Below are positions 8,183-16,941 of a DNA stretch of 64,000 nucleotides, piece after piece. Within the stretch, counting starts at the first letter, position 1, and each line of letters starts with the position of its first letter. The notes beneath the pieces are model-generated. The model ran no database searches. It was given only the letters and a program-made list of their open reading frames with translations, and was not told the DNA's origin. The DNA comes from Pseudonocardia petroleophila (GTDB lineage: Bacteria > Actinomycetota > Actinomycetes > Mycobacteriales > Pseudonocardiaceae). The stretch spans positions 3,789,501-3,853,500 of the forward strand of contig NZ_CP060131.1 of assembly GCF_014235185.1 (NCBI RefSeq). The letters run 5' to 3'. A program made the translations under genes and the position numbers.

Positions 8183-9739
8183 TCAGCGCTGGACGACGCC
8201 TCCCTCGACCCCGGTGAACCGCTTGCGCAGCTCGGTCTTGAGCAGCTTTCCGGTGGCGTTGCGGGGCAGCTCCGCCACCAGGTGCACCTCGCGCGGGCAC
8301 TTGAAGTGCGCCAGCCGGTCGCGGCACCAGGCGATCAGGTCCTCGGCCGCGGGCTCCGCACCGGCCGCGGGGTCGGCTACCACGACGGCGACGACCCGCT
8401 CCCCCCACTTCTCGTCCGGCCCGCCGACGACGGCGGCGTCGAGCACGCCGGGGTGCTGGAACAGCACCTGCTCCACCTCGATCGGGTAGACGTTCTCCCC
8501 ACCGGAGATGATCATGTCCTTCTTGCGGTCCACCAGCGTGATGAAGCCCTCGGGGTCGATCCGGCCCAGGTCGCCGGTGTGGAACCAGCCGCTGCGGAAG
8601 GCCTCCGCTGTGGCCGCCGGCTTCATCCAGTACCCGACGAACACGTTGCGCCCGCGCACCAGCAGCTCCCCGACGGTGTCGGGGGGCAGGTCCCGGTCGT
8701 CGGGGTCGACGATCCGCGCGTCGACGTGCACCGCCACGCGCCCGATCGACCCGGCCTTGGCGGTGACGTGGTCGGTCTCCAGGATCGACACCAGCGGCGC
8801 GGTCTCGGTCATCCCGAAACCCTCGCTGAACGGCACGCCGCGCTGCTGCATGAAGTCGATCACGGTCAGCGGGACCGGCGACCCACCCCCCATGGCCAGC
8901 TTCAGCGCCGACAGGTCGTAGCTGTCGAAGTCCGGCACCCGGGTGAGGGCCGACCACATCGCCGGGACCATGAACTGCACGGTCGCCCGGCTCTCCGCCA
9001 TCGCCTTGAGCGTCCCCACCGGGTCGAACGAGGGCAGGATGACGCTGGTGCCGCCGGCGTAGAGCAGCGGGAGGGTGTGCACCCCGAGACCGCCGATGTG
9101 GAACATCGGGGCCACGGCCACGGTCACGTCGCTGCCACGCAGGCCATGGGCGGTGCCGAGCACGTTGACCGCGTTCCACAGCAGGTTGTCGTGGGTGAGC
9201 ATGGCACCCTTGGGGCGGCCGGTGGTGCCCGAGGTGTACATGATGAACGCCACGTCGCTGCCGTCGACGTCACCGTGGAAGGGTTCGGCGGCCCCGCCGG
9301 ACAGGAACGCGTCGTAGCCGATCTCGCCGTCGCGGGCCGGGCCCCACACGCGGATCCGGTGCCGGACCCGCACCCCCGGCTCGGCGAGCGCGGCCACGGC
9401 CCCGTCCGCGAGCGGCTCGTGGAAGGCGAAGACGTCGGCCCCGGAGTCGGCCAGGATGTACCCGATCTCGGGCCCGGCCAGCCGTACGTTGATCGGCACG
9501 GTGATCGCGCCGATCTTCGCGCAGCCCAGCAGCAGCTCCATGAACTCCACGGAGTTGACCAGCAGGACCGCCACCCGGTCCCCCTTGCGGACGCCCAGGT
9601 CACGCAGTGCCGACGCGACCTGGTCGGTGCGCCGGTCGACGTCGGTGTAGCTGTAGTGGTCGTCCCCGGACACGAACGCGGTGCGCTCGCCGTGGAGGAA
9701 GGCCCGCCGGGTGACCCAGTGACCGATACCGCGATCCAT
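8183..9739 (-). CDS. Acyl-CoA ligase (FadD family)
   Basis: 518 residues, start ATG with GAGGAGCAGG upstream. Motifs: IMYTSGTTGRPKGAM for ATP binding, GFGMTET, WFHTGD, DMIISGGENVYP and the C-terminal NATGKLLKTELRK with catalytic lysine. It is typical of actinobacterial fatty or steroid-side-chain acid ligases, and the N-terminus (MDRGIGHWVTRRAFL) reminded me of FadD3-like enzymes, but that is not decisive. A perfect palindrome (9826-9855) separates it from the ACAD upstream, so it probably has its own promoter in 9740-9825. Confidence 0.9.
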   Translation of the reverse strand: MDRGIGHWVTRRAFLHGERTAFVSGDDHYSYTDVDRRTDQVASALRDLGVRKGDRVAVLLVNSVEFMELLLGCAKIGAITVPINVRLAGPEIGYILADSGADVFAFHEPLADGAVAALAEPGVRVRHRIRVWGPARDGEIGYDAFLSGGAAEPFHGDVDGSDVAFIMYTSGTTGRPKGAMLTHDNLLWNAVNVLGTAHGLRGSDVTVAVAPMFHIGGLGVHTLPLLYAGGTSVILPSFDPVGTLKAMAESRATVQFMVPAMWSALTRVPDFDSYDLSALKLAMGGGSPVPLTVIDFMQQRGVPFSEGFGMTETAPLVSILETDHVTAKAGSIGRVAVHVDARIVDPDDRDLPPDTVGELLVRGRNVFVGYWMKPAATAEAFRSGWFHTGDLGRIDPEGFITLVDRKKDMIISGGENVYPIEVEQVLFQHPGVLDAAVVGGPDEKWGERVVAVVVADPAAGAEPAAEDLIAWCRDRLAHFKCPREVHLVAELPRNATGKLLKTELRKRFTGVEGGVVQR

Positions 9740-9825
9740 ACCTGCTCCTCGCCGTCCCGCGACGGCTGCTCGTCGATGAGTGGGTTCCAGTGGCGGCCCG
9801 AGCCCCGACGGCCGCGGACGATCGT

Positions 9826-9855
9826 CGGCAGGCTCCGCCGCGGCGGAGCCTGCCG
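9826..9855. terminator. Perfect 30-base palindrome downstream of the ACAD
   Basis: CGGCAGGCTCCGCCG is followed immediately by its reverse complement, 12 bases after the stop of the gene ending at 9867. It should fold into a long GC-rich hairpin and act as a terminator for the carboxylase/ACAD transcript. Confidence 0.7.
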
Positions 9856-9866
9856 GTCGGTGTGCG

Positions 9867-11021
9867 TCAGTACGAGCGGGGCAGCTTGAGGCTGTGCTGG
9901 GCCACGTAGTTCAGGATCATCTCGCGGCTGATCGGTGCGGTGCGCATCAGTCGGGCCGGGCCCCACAGCGTGGCCAGGCCGTACTCGGTGGCCATGCCGT
10001 TGCCGCCGTGGGTCTGGATGGCCTGGTCCAGCGCCAGGATGCCGGCCTCGGCCGCCGCGTACTTGGCCATGTTCGAGGCCTCGCCGGAACCCGGGTCGCC
10101 CGCGTCGTGCAGCGACGCGGCCCGCTGGGTCATCAACCGGGCCAGCTCGACCTGGATCTTGGCGTGCGCGAGCGGGTGGGACACGCCCTGGTGCGCGCCG
10201 ATCGGCACGTCCCAGACCTTGCGCTCCCGGGCGTAGGCCGAGGCCTTGTCCAGCGCGTAGCGGCCGATGCCGTTGCCCAGCGCCGCGCCCATGATGCGCT
10301 CCGGGTTCAGGCCCATGAACACCTGGCGCAGGCCGTCGTTCTCCTCGCCGATGAGGTTCTCCGCGGGCACCCGCACGTCGTCGAAGAACAGGGTGAACTG
10401 CTTCTCCGGGGTGACGGCCTGCACCGGGATGACGGTCCTCGTCAGCCCCGGCGCGTCGGTGGGGACCACGATCAGGCTCAGCCGGCCGCGGCCGCGGTCG
10501 TCGGTGGAGGTGCGGGTGACGACCAGGATGGCCTCGGCCTCGTCGACGCCGGAGATGTAGTACTTGGTGCCGTTGAGCACCCACTCGCCGCCGACCTTCT
10601 TGGCGTGCGTGGCGATGTTGTGCGAGTTGGAGCCGGCGTCCGGCTCGGTGATCGCGAACGACATGATGACCTCGCCGCTGGCGATGCCCGGCAGCCAGCG
10701 CGCCTTGAGCTCGTCGCTGCCGTAGGCCTGGATGATCGTCCCGCAGATGGTCGGGGAGACCACCGTCATCAGCAGCGGGCACCCGGCCGCGGCCAGCTCC
10801 TCGCCGACGATCTGCATGTCGTAGATCCCGCCGCCGCCGCCGCCGTACTCCTCGGTGATGTTGACGCCCAGGAAGCCCTGTTTGCCCACGGCGTTCCACA
10901 GCTCGGAGCTCTTCTCACCGGCCAGTGACTTGGTCACGTAGTAGTCGTGCCCGAAGTCCCGGGCGATCTCGGTGACCGCCTTGCGCAGGTCGAGCCGTTC
11001 CTCGGTCTCGTGCAGTTCCAT
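9867..11021 (-). CDS. Acyl-CoA dehydrogenase, paralogue of 31357-32511
   Basis: 384 residues from the ATG at 11021 (AGGAG five bases upstream); a GTG at 11039 is less likely. FAITEPDAGSNS and the flavin domain are intact. The usual C-terminal Glu site reads RTAPISREMILNYV (Ala in place of Glu), while LNPERI in the middle of the C-terminal domain supplies Glu at the position used by isovaleryl-CoA dehydrogenase. That predicts a branched or alpha/beta-substituted acyl-CoA substrate. It follows the carboxylase alpha gene by 57 bases on the same strand. The paralogue has identical length and C-terminal LPRSY. Confidence 0.92.
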   Translation of the reverse strand: MELHETEERLDLRKAVTEIARDFGHDYYVTKSLAGEKSSELWNAVGKQGFLGVNITEEYGGGGGGIYDMQIVGEELAAAGCPLLMTVVSPTICGTIIQAYGSDELKARWLPGIASGEVIMSFAITEPDAGSNSHNIATHAKKVGGEWVLNGTKYYISGVDEAEAILVVTRTSTDDRGRGRLSLIVVPTDAPGLTRTVIPVQAVTPEKQFTLFFDDVRVPAENLIGEENDGLRQVFMGLNPERIMGAALGNGIGRYALDKASAYARERKVWDVPIGAHQGVSHPLAHAKIQVELARLMTQRAASLHDAGDPGSGEASNMAKYAAAEAGILALDQAIQTHGGNGMATEYGLATLWGPARLMRTAPISREMILNYVAQHSLKLPRSY

Positions 11022-11078
11022 GTCCGCTCCTACCTTCACGGTGACGCGCCGCCGGACGGCGGATCGCGCGGTGCGTAC

Positions 11079-13094
11079 TTACGTCTCGTCGTCGACGGGC
11101 TCGACCACGGCGAGCGGGTCGCCGGTGGACACCTGCCGGCCGACCTCGACCGGCAGCTCCGTCACCACCCCGTCGATCGGGCTGGTCACCGAGTGCTCCA
11201 TCTTCATCGCCTCCAGCACGACCAGGGGCTGGCCCGCGGTGACCAGGTCGCCTGCCGCCACGGGCACCCGGATCACCGAACCGGGCATCGGCGCGGTCAG
11301 CGATCCGGCCGGCTTCAGGGTGCTGGGGTCGACGAAGCGGGGGATCCGGGTGAAGGTGCTGGACCCCGCACTGCTGTCGACGTGGGCGGTCTCGCCGTCG
11401 AGGAGCACCTCGTAGGATCGCCGTACCCCGGCCGCCTCCAGCACGACCCGGCCGGGGCCGTGGTCGAGCACGACGATGTCCTCGATCGGCTTGCCGTCGA
11501 CCTCGGCCTCGACCCGGTCGCGGTGCATCGCGTAGGACACCTGCAGTTCGGTGCCCGCGGTCGAGGTCCACCCGGCCCGCTGCAGCTGCGAGGGGTTGTT
11601 GCGCCATCCCGCCGGCAGGCCGGGCTGGACCCGGGCGGTCGCCCGGTTGGCGGCGACCCCGGCGAGGGTGGCGGCGAGGGCGTGCAGCCGCTCGCCGTCG
11701 GCGTCGAGCAGCGGCCCGCCGAGCTCGGTGGCGTCGTGCCGGTCCAGGAAGCCGGTGTCGGTGCCGCGGCCGGCGAACTCCGGGTGCCGCAGCACCCGGA
11801 CCAGCAGGTCGCGGTTGGTCGTGAGGCCGTGGATCCGGGCCCCGGCCAGCGCCGCGGACAGCGTGCCGAGCGCCTCGGCCCGGGTGGGTGCCCAGACGAT
11901 GACCTTGGCGAGCATCGGGTCGTAGTGGTGGCTGACCACGGAGCCGTCCCGCACGCCGGAGTCGACCCGCACGCCGGTAAGCTCGGGGAAGCGCAGCGTG
12001 CGCAGAGTGCCGGTACGGGGCAGGTAGCCCTTCGTCGGGTCCTCGGCGTAGAGCCTAGCCTCCACCGCGTGGCCGGTGATCGTCGGCTCGAGGACCTCCG
12101 CTGGCAACGGCTCACCCATCGCCACTAGCAGCTGCAGGCGGACCAGGTCCAGTCCGGTGACCAGCTCGGTGACCGGGTGTTCGACCTGCAGGCGCGTGTT
12201 CATCTCCAGGAAGGCGAACGTGCCGTCGTCGGCACCCCCGTTCGCGTCCAGGACGAACTCGACGGTACCGGCGCCCACATACCCCACGGCCTTCGCCGCG
12301 GCGACCGCCGCGGCGCCCATCTTGGCCCGCAGGTCCTCGCCGACGACCGGCGAGGGAGCCTCCTCGATCACCTTCTGGTGGCGTCGCTGCACCGAGCACT
12401 CCCGCTCGAACAGCGCGACGGTGCCGCCGTGCGTGTCGGCCATCACCTGGATCTCGACGTGCCGGGGGCGCTGCACGTAGCGCTCCAGGAACACGGTGCC
12501 GTCGGCGAACGCCGAGGTGGCCTCGCGGGCCGCCGAGGCCACGGACTCCTCGAGCGTGTCGGCCGACTCCACGATCCGCATCCCGCGCCCGCCGCCACCG
12601 GCACTGGCCTTCACCAGCAGCGGGTAGCCGACCTCGGCGCCGAGCTTGCGCAGCGCCTCGGCGTCGAGGTCGGTCGCGTCCCCGCCCGGGAGCACCGGGA
12701 CACCGGCCTCGGCCATCATCGCCTTCGCGGTGAGCTTGGAGCCCATCGCGTCGATGGCGTCGGGCGGCGGCCCGACGAACACCAGCCCGGCCGCAGCGCA
12801 GGCGCGGGCGAAGGCCGCGTTCTCCGACAGGAAGCCGTAGCCGGGGTGCACGGCGTCTGCTCCGGTGTGCAGCGCGGCGGCGATCACCCGGTCGACCTGG
12901 AGGTAGGTCTCGGTGGGCGAGGAGCCGGGCAGCCGTACCGCCTCGTCGGCGTCCTCGACGTGCCAGGCGTCGGCGTCGGCATCGGAGTACACCGCGACCG
13001 TGGCGATGCCGAGGTCGCGGCAGGTCCGGAAGACCCGCCGGGCGATCTCGCCACGGTTGGCTACGAGCAATTTCTTGATCACGGGCATCGCCAT
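11079..13094 (-). CDS. Acyl-CoA carboxylase biotin carboxylase/biotin carrier subunit
   Basis: 671 residues. The N-terminus KKLLVANRGEIARRVFRTCR is the biotin carboxylase start, followed by HPGYGFLSE, the ATP-grasp glycine loop GGGGRGMR, and the C-terminal biotinyl domain with EAMKMEHSV (Lys631). This is the alpha subunit of a methylcrotonyl-, geranyl- or propionyl-CoA carboxylase type: it carboxylates biotin using ATP and bicarbonate. The ATG at 13094 overlaps the carboxyltransferase stop by one base (TGATG), so the subunits are co-translated. The adjacent 537-residue beta subunit points to the methylcrotonyl/geranyl class rather than propionyl-CoA carboxylase. Confidence 0.95.
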   Translation of the reverse strand: MAMPVIKKLLVANRGEIARRVFRTCRDLGIATVAVYSDADADAWHVEDADEAVRLPGSSPTETYLQVDRVIAAALHTGADAVHPGYGFLSENAAFARACAAAGLVFVGPPPDAIDAMGSKLTAKAMMAEAGVPVLPGGDATDLDAEALRKLGAEVGYPLLVKASAGGGGRGMRIVESADTLEESVASAAREATSAFADGTVFLERYVQRPRHVEIQVMADTHGGTVALFERECSVQRRHQKVIEEAPSPVVGEDLRAKMGAAAVAAAKAVGYVGAGTVEFVLDANGGADDGTFAFLEMNTRLQVEHPVTELVTGLDLVRLQLLVAMGEPLPAEVLEPTITGHAVEARLYAEDPTKGYLPRTGTLRTLRFPELTGVRVDSGVRDGSVVSHHYDPMLAKVIVWAPTRAEALGTLSAALAGARIHGLTTNRDLLVRVLRHPEFAGRGTDTGFLDRHDATELGGPLLDADGERLHALAATLAGVAANRATARVQPGLPAGWRNNPSQLQRAGWTSTAGTELQVSYAMHRDRVEAEVDGKPIEDIVVLDHGPGRVVLEAAGVRRSYEVLLDGETAHVDSSAGSSTFTRIPRFVDPSTLKPAGSLTAPMPGSVIRVPVAAGDLVTAGQPLVVLEAMKMEHSVTSPIDGVVTELPVEVGRQVSTGDPLAVVEPVDDET

Positions 13095-14707
13095 CACATC
13101 CGGAACACGCCGTAGCCACGCTGGCCACGGACCTCGTCGTTGTGCACCACGGACAGGCAGAGTCCGAGCACGGTCCGAGTGTCGCGCGGGTCGATGATCC
13201 CGTCGTCGTAGAGCCGCCCGCTATTGGCCAGGGCCACCGACTCGCGCTCGATCTGCCCCTCGACGGCGGCGCGCATCTGGGCGTCGGCGTCCTCGTCGAA
13301 GGGCAGGCCGCGGTCCGCCGCGGACTCCCTGGCCACGATCGAGAGCACCCCGGCCAGCTGCGCCGGGCCCATCACGGCCGACTTGGAGTTCGGCCAGGCG
13401 AACAGGAAACGCGGGGAGTAGGACCGCCCGCACATCCCGTAGTTGCCCGCGCCGTAGGAGGAACCCATGACGATCGTCAGGTGCGGCACGGTGCTGTTGG
13501 ATACCGCGTTGATCATCTTCGCGCCGTCCTTGATGATCCCGCCCTGCTCGTACTCGGCGCCGACCATGTAGCCGGTGGTGTTCTGCAGGAAGATCAGCGG
13601 CGTGTCGACCTGGTTGGCCAGCTGGATGAACTGCGAGGCCTTCTCGGCCTCCTCGCTGAACAGGATCCCCCGGGCGTTGGCCAGGATACCGACCGGGTAG
13701 CCGTGGATCGAGGCCCACCCGGTGACCAGCGAGGTGCCGTAGAGCGGTTTGAACTCGTCGAACGCGGAGCCGTCGACCACCCGGGCGATGACGTCGCGCG
13801 GGTCGAAGGGGACCTTCGGGTCGACCGAGGCGATGCCGATCAGCTGGTCCGGGTCGAGCACGGGCGGGTCGGCGGGCATCGTCGGGCCGGGCCCGAGCTT
13901 GCGCCAGTTCAGCCGGGCCATGATCCGGCGCCCGATCCGGATGGCGTCCTGCTCGTCCTCGGCGAGGAAGTCGGCCAGGCCGGAGGTGCGGGCGTGCATG
14001 TCACCGCCGCCGAGCGACTCGTCGTCGGACACCTCCCCGGTCGCCATCTTCACCAGCGGCGGGCCGCCGAGGAAGACCTTGGAGCGGTTGCGGATCATCA
14101 CCACGTAGTCGCACATGCCCGGGATGTAGGCGCCGCCCGCGGTGGAGTTGCCGAACACCAGCGCGAGGGTGGGCAGGCCCAGGGCGCTGTGCTGGGTCAG
14201 GTCGTGGAACAGCTGGCCGCCCGGGACGAAGATCTCGGCCTGGGTGGGCAGGTCGGCTCCGCCGGACTCGACGACGTTGATGATCGGCAGCCGGTTCTCG
14301 CGGGCGATCGCCATACCGCGGAAGACCTTGCGGAAGGTGAACGGGTTCGACGCCCCGCCGCGGACCGTCGGGTCGTGGCCGATGATCATCGACTCGACGC
14401 CCTCGACCACCCCGATCCCCACGACCACGCTGGCGCCGACCGGGAACTTGGTGCCCCACGCGGCGAACGGGCACAGCTCCAGGAACGCGGTGTCCGGGTC
14501 GAGCAGCAGCTCGATCCGTTCCCGGACGAGTAGCTTCCCGCGCTTGCGATGGCGTGCGACGTACTTCTCCCCGCCCCCGCCGTTGGCCAGCGCGAGCTGC
14601 TCGGAGATCGCGGTCAGCTGTGCCGTGAGCCCTTTGCGGTTGCCGATGTAGTCCGGGCCCTGCGTGTCGACCCGGTCGGGCAGCACGTCAACCAACTTCT
14701 CCTCCAT
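13094..14707 (-). CDS. Acyl-CoA carboxylase carboxyltransferase subunit (methylcrotonyl/geranyl-CoA type)
   Basis: 537 residues from the ATG at 14707; a much longer upstream frame is antisense to the neighbouring ACAD and rejected. Signature segments are FGNSTAGGAYIPGMCDY, FLQNTTGYMVGAEYEQGG and GSSYGAGNYGMCGRSYSPRF, the pattern of 3-methylcrotonyl-CoA and geranyl-CoA carboxylase beta chains. It transfers carboxyl from biotin to the gamma carbon of a beta-methyl enoyl-CoA. The promoter region shared with the divergent ACAD holds the GTTAG-N6-CTAAC palindrome. With ACAD and crotonase next door, this looks like the core of leucine- or isoprenoid-type degradation; no HMG-CoA lyase is present. 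Confidence 0.93.
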   Translation of the reverse strand: MEEKLVDVLPDRVDTQGPDYIGNRKGLTAQLTAISEQLALANGGGGEKYVARHRKRGKLLVRERIELLLDPDTAFLELCPFAAWGTKFPVGASVVVGIGVVEGVESMIIGHDPTVRGGASNPFTFRKVFRGMAIARENRLPIINVVESGGADLPTQAEIFVPGGQLFHDLTQHSALGLPTLALVFGNSTAGGAYIPGMCDYVVMIRNRSKVFLGGPPLVKMATGEVSDDESLGGGDMHARTSGLADFLAEDEQDAIRIGRRIMARLNWRKLGPGPTMPADPPVLDPDQLIGIASVDPKVPFDPRDVIARVVDGSAFDEFKPLYGTSLVTGWASIHGYPVGILANARGILFSEEAEKASQFIQLANQVDTPLIFLQNTTGYMVGAEYEQGGIIKDGAKMINAVSNSTVPHLTIVMGSSYGAGNYGMCGRSYSPRFLFAWPNSKSAVMGPAQLAGVLSIVARESAADRGLPFDEDADAQMRAAVEGQIERESVALANSGRLYDDGIIDPRDTRTVLGLCLSVVHNDEVRGQRGYGVFRM

Positions 14708-14740
14708 GGCGGCATCGACGTCGATCTCCTGACCGGTTAC

Positions 14741-14756
14741 GTTAGCGGCTACTAAC
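14741..14756 (+). promoter_or_regulatory. GTTAG-N6-CTAAC palindrome, copy 1
   Basis: GTTAGCGGCTACTAAC lies in the divergent promoter between the carboxyltransferase (start 14707) and the ACAD (start 14825). The same arms and spacing recur at 20184-20199 in another divergent promoter. It is a good candidate operator for a TetR-type regulator. Confidence 0.65.
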
Positions 14757-14824
14757 GTCCTGCGACAACGGGGTGCGCACGTTCGGTGCTGCGGATCCCG
14801 GCCCGGAACACCGGAGGAGCTCCC

Positions 14825-16003
14825 ATGACCCAGCTGGACCAGCGTGCCGTCCCGACAGCGACACCGGATCCGTGGACGACGCCGGAGCGCCTCGCGCTGC
14901 GTGAGCTGGCGCTGTCGTTCACCCGCCGGGAGATCGCCCCGAACCTGCCGGAGTGGGAGGACGCGGGCGAGCTGCCTCGCGCGCTGCACCGGAGCGCGGC
15001 AGAGGTCGGGCTGCTCGGCATCGGGTTCCCCGAGGAGGTGGGCGGCAGCGGTGGCGACCTGCGGGACCTGGTGCTGCTCACCGAGGCCGTGATGGAGGGG
15101 GGCGGTTCCTCGGGGGTGCTGGCCAGCCTGCTCACCCACAACATCGCGCTCCCGCACCTCGTCGCGTCCGGCGACCCCGATCAGATCCGCCGCTACGTCG
15201 AGCCGACCCTCGTCGGGGAGAAGATCGGCAGCCTCGGCATCACCGAGCCCGACACCGGCTCCGACGTGGCCGGGATCCGGACCACCGCGCGGCGCGAGGG
15301 CGACCATTACGTCGTCAACGGGGCGAAGCTGTTCATCACCTCCGCGGTGCGGGCCGACTTCGTCACCACCGCGGTACGCACCGGCGGCCCGGGGGCGTCC
15401 GGCATCTCGCTGTTGGTGGTGGACCGCGACACGCCGGGATTCACCGTCTCGCGCTCGCTGCGGAAGATGGGCTGGCTCTGCTCCGACACCGCCGAGCTGG
15501 GCTACTCCGACGTCAGGGTGCCGGTGGCGAACCTGGTCGGCCCGGAGAACAGCGGTTTCGTCCAGATCATGCGGCAGTTCCAGGTGGAGCGGGCCTTCAT
15601 CGCGGTGCAGTGCTACGCCACCGCCCAGCGCTGCCTCGACCTCACCCTGGACTGGGTCAGGCAGCGGGAGACCTTCGGCCGGCCGCTCTCGACCCGGCAG
15701 GTGGTCCGGCACAAGATCGTCGACATGGCGACGGCCGTCGACGTCGCACGGACCTACACCCGCGTCGCGGTCGACCGCATCGTCGCCGGTGACACCGACG
15801 TGCGGATGGTCTCGATGGCCAAGAACCAGGCCGTCGAGGCCTGCGCGCTCGCCGTCGACACCGCCGTGCAGCTCCACGGCGGCATGGGCTACCTGCGCGA
15901 GACCGAGGTGGAGATGCACTACCGCGACTCCCGGATCCTCGGGATCGGCGGCGGCACCACGGAGATCATGAAGGAGATCATCGCCAAGCACATCGGCCTC
16001 TAG
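14825..16003 (+). CDS. Acyl-CoA dehydrogenase, isovaleryl-CoA-dehydrogenase-like catalytic layout
   Basis: 392 residues from the ATG at 14825, preceded by GGAGGAGC. LGITEPDTGSDVAG is the substrate loop; the C-terminus reads LGIGGGTTEIMKEIIAKHIGL with Gly at the usual catalytic Glu position, while FQVERAF gives Glu at the isovaleryl-CoA dehydrogenase position. That layout suits branched acyl-CoAs. It is divergent from the carboxylase pair and 46 bases ahead of a crotonase, forming the dehydrogenation step before carboxylation in a leucine- or terpenoid-type route. Confidence 0.92.
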   Translation: MTQLDQRAVPTATPDPWTTPERLALRELALSFTRREIAPNLPEWEDAGELPRALHRSAAEVGLLGIGFPEEVGGSGGDLRDLVLLTEAVMEGGGSSGVLASLLTHNIALPHLVASGDPDQIRRYVEPTLVGEKIGSLGITEPDTGSDVAGIRTTARREGDHYVVNGAKLFITSAVRADFVTTAVRTGGPGASGISLLVVDRDTPGFTVSRSLRKMGWLCSDTAELGYSDVRVPVANLVGPENSGFVQIMRQFQVERAFIAVQCYATAQRCLDLTLDWVRQRETFGRPLSTRQVVRHKIVDMATAVDVARTYTRVAVDRIVAGDTDVRMVSMAKNQAVEACALAVDTAVQLHGGMGYLRETEVEMHYRDSRILGIGGGTTEIMKEIIAKHIGL

Positions 16004-16049
16004 CCCATACCCGACCATTCCTGCGCACATCGACGAGCGAGGAGCTCCC

Positions 16050-16853
16050 GTGGACTACGACGAGTACGAGTACCTGACCTTCGAACGCCCGTCCGACGGC
16101 GTCCTGCTGATCACCATCAACCGGCCGGAACGGCTCAACGCCACCAACAAGCGACTGCACTGGGAACTCGGCAACGTCTGGCTCGACGTCGACGCCGACG
16201 ACGCCACGCGGATCGCGGTGATCACCGGTGCGGGCAAGGCGTTCTCCGCGGGTGGTGACCTTGACATGGTCGTCGACCAGGTCAAGGACTTCAAGCAGAT
16301 CGCGGCCATCGCCAAGGAGGCCGCCGACCTGGTCTACAACATCGCCAACTGCCAGAAGGTGGTGATCTCGGCGATCAACGGGGTGGCGGTCGGCGCCGGC
16401 CTGGCCGCGGCCCTGATGGCCGACATCTCGGTGATCGCCGAGGACGCCCGGCTCACCGACGGGCACCTGCGGCTGGGTGTCGGTGCGGGTGACCACGCGG
16501 CGATCATCTGGCCGATCCTGTGCGGCATGGCCAAGGCCAAGTACTACCTGCTCACCGCCGAGTTCATCGACGGCAAGGAGGCCGAGCGGATCGGCCTGGT
16601 GTCGCTGTGCCGGCCGGTGGCGGAGGTGCTGCCCACCGCGCTGTCCGTCGCGGCGAAGCTGGCCGCGGGTCCGCAGCACGCGCTGCGCTGGACGAAGCGC
16701 TCGCTGAACCTGTGGATCCGCGACGCCAGCCCGATCTTCGAGGCCTCCCTCGCCTACGAGATGCTCAACTTCTTCGACGACGACGTGCTCGAGGGCGCCA
16801 CGGCGATCAAGGAGAAGCGGGCGCCCAAGTTCCCCTCGGCGTCCGGCGGCTGA
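16050..16853 (+). CDS. Crotonase-fold protein (enoyl-CoA hydratase family, atypical active site)
   Basis: 267 residues, GTG start with GAGGAGC upstream. The oxyanion-hole loop [13 protein letters not shown] and [14 protein letters not shown] are present. The two catalytic Glu positions of standard hydratases are Ala (in GAGLAAAL) and His (in [15 protein letters not shown]), so simple water addition is doubtful. The pattern [20 protein letters not shown] marks a recurrent actinobacterial subgroup. Its position directly after the ACAD suggests a methylglutaconyl-type hydratase or isomerase role, but the residues argue for a different reaction. Ends in a hairpin shared with the convergent ligase. 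Confidence 0.88.
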   Translation: MDYDEYEYLTFERPSDGVLLITINRPERLNATNKRLHWELGNVWLDVDADDATRIAVITGAGKAFSAGGDLDMVVDQVKDFKQIAAIAKEAADLVYNIANCQKVVISAINGVAVGAGLAAALMADISVIAEDARLTDGHLRLGVGAGDHAAIIWPILCGMAKAKYYLLTAEFIDGKEAERIGLVSLCRPVAEVLPTALSVAAKLAAGPQHALRWTKRSLNLWIRDASPIFEASLAYEMLNFFDDDVLEGATAIKEKRAPKFPSASGG

Positions 16854-16860
16854 CCGCGAT

Positions 16861-16891
16861 CCGGCCGGCTCGCGTCACGTGAGCCGGCCGG
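16861..16891. terminator. Bidirectional terminator hairpin
   Basis: An 11-bp stem (CCGGCCGGCTC / GAGCCGGCCGG) with 9-base loop sits between the convergent crotonase (ends 16853) and ligase (ends 16942). Confidence 0.65.
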
Positions 16892-16941
16892 TGCGGAGAC
16901 GGTCTCCCTGCCGGTCCCCCCTCCGGGCCGGCAGAGGGCCG

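Noticed and set aside
11022..11039. GTG at 11039 as start of the ACAD
   Set aside because: AGGAG directly before the ATG at 11021 and equal length with the paralogue favour the ATG.
14708..16030. Long N-terminal extension of the carboxyltransferase frame
   Set aside because: It runs antisense through the ACAD at 14825-16003; the homologous protein begins at the ATG at 14707.
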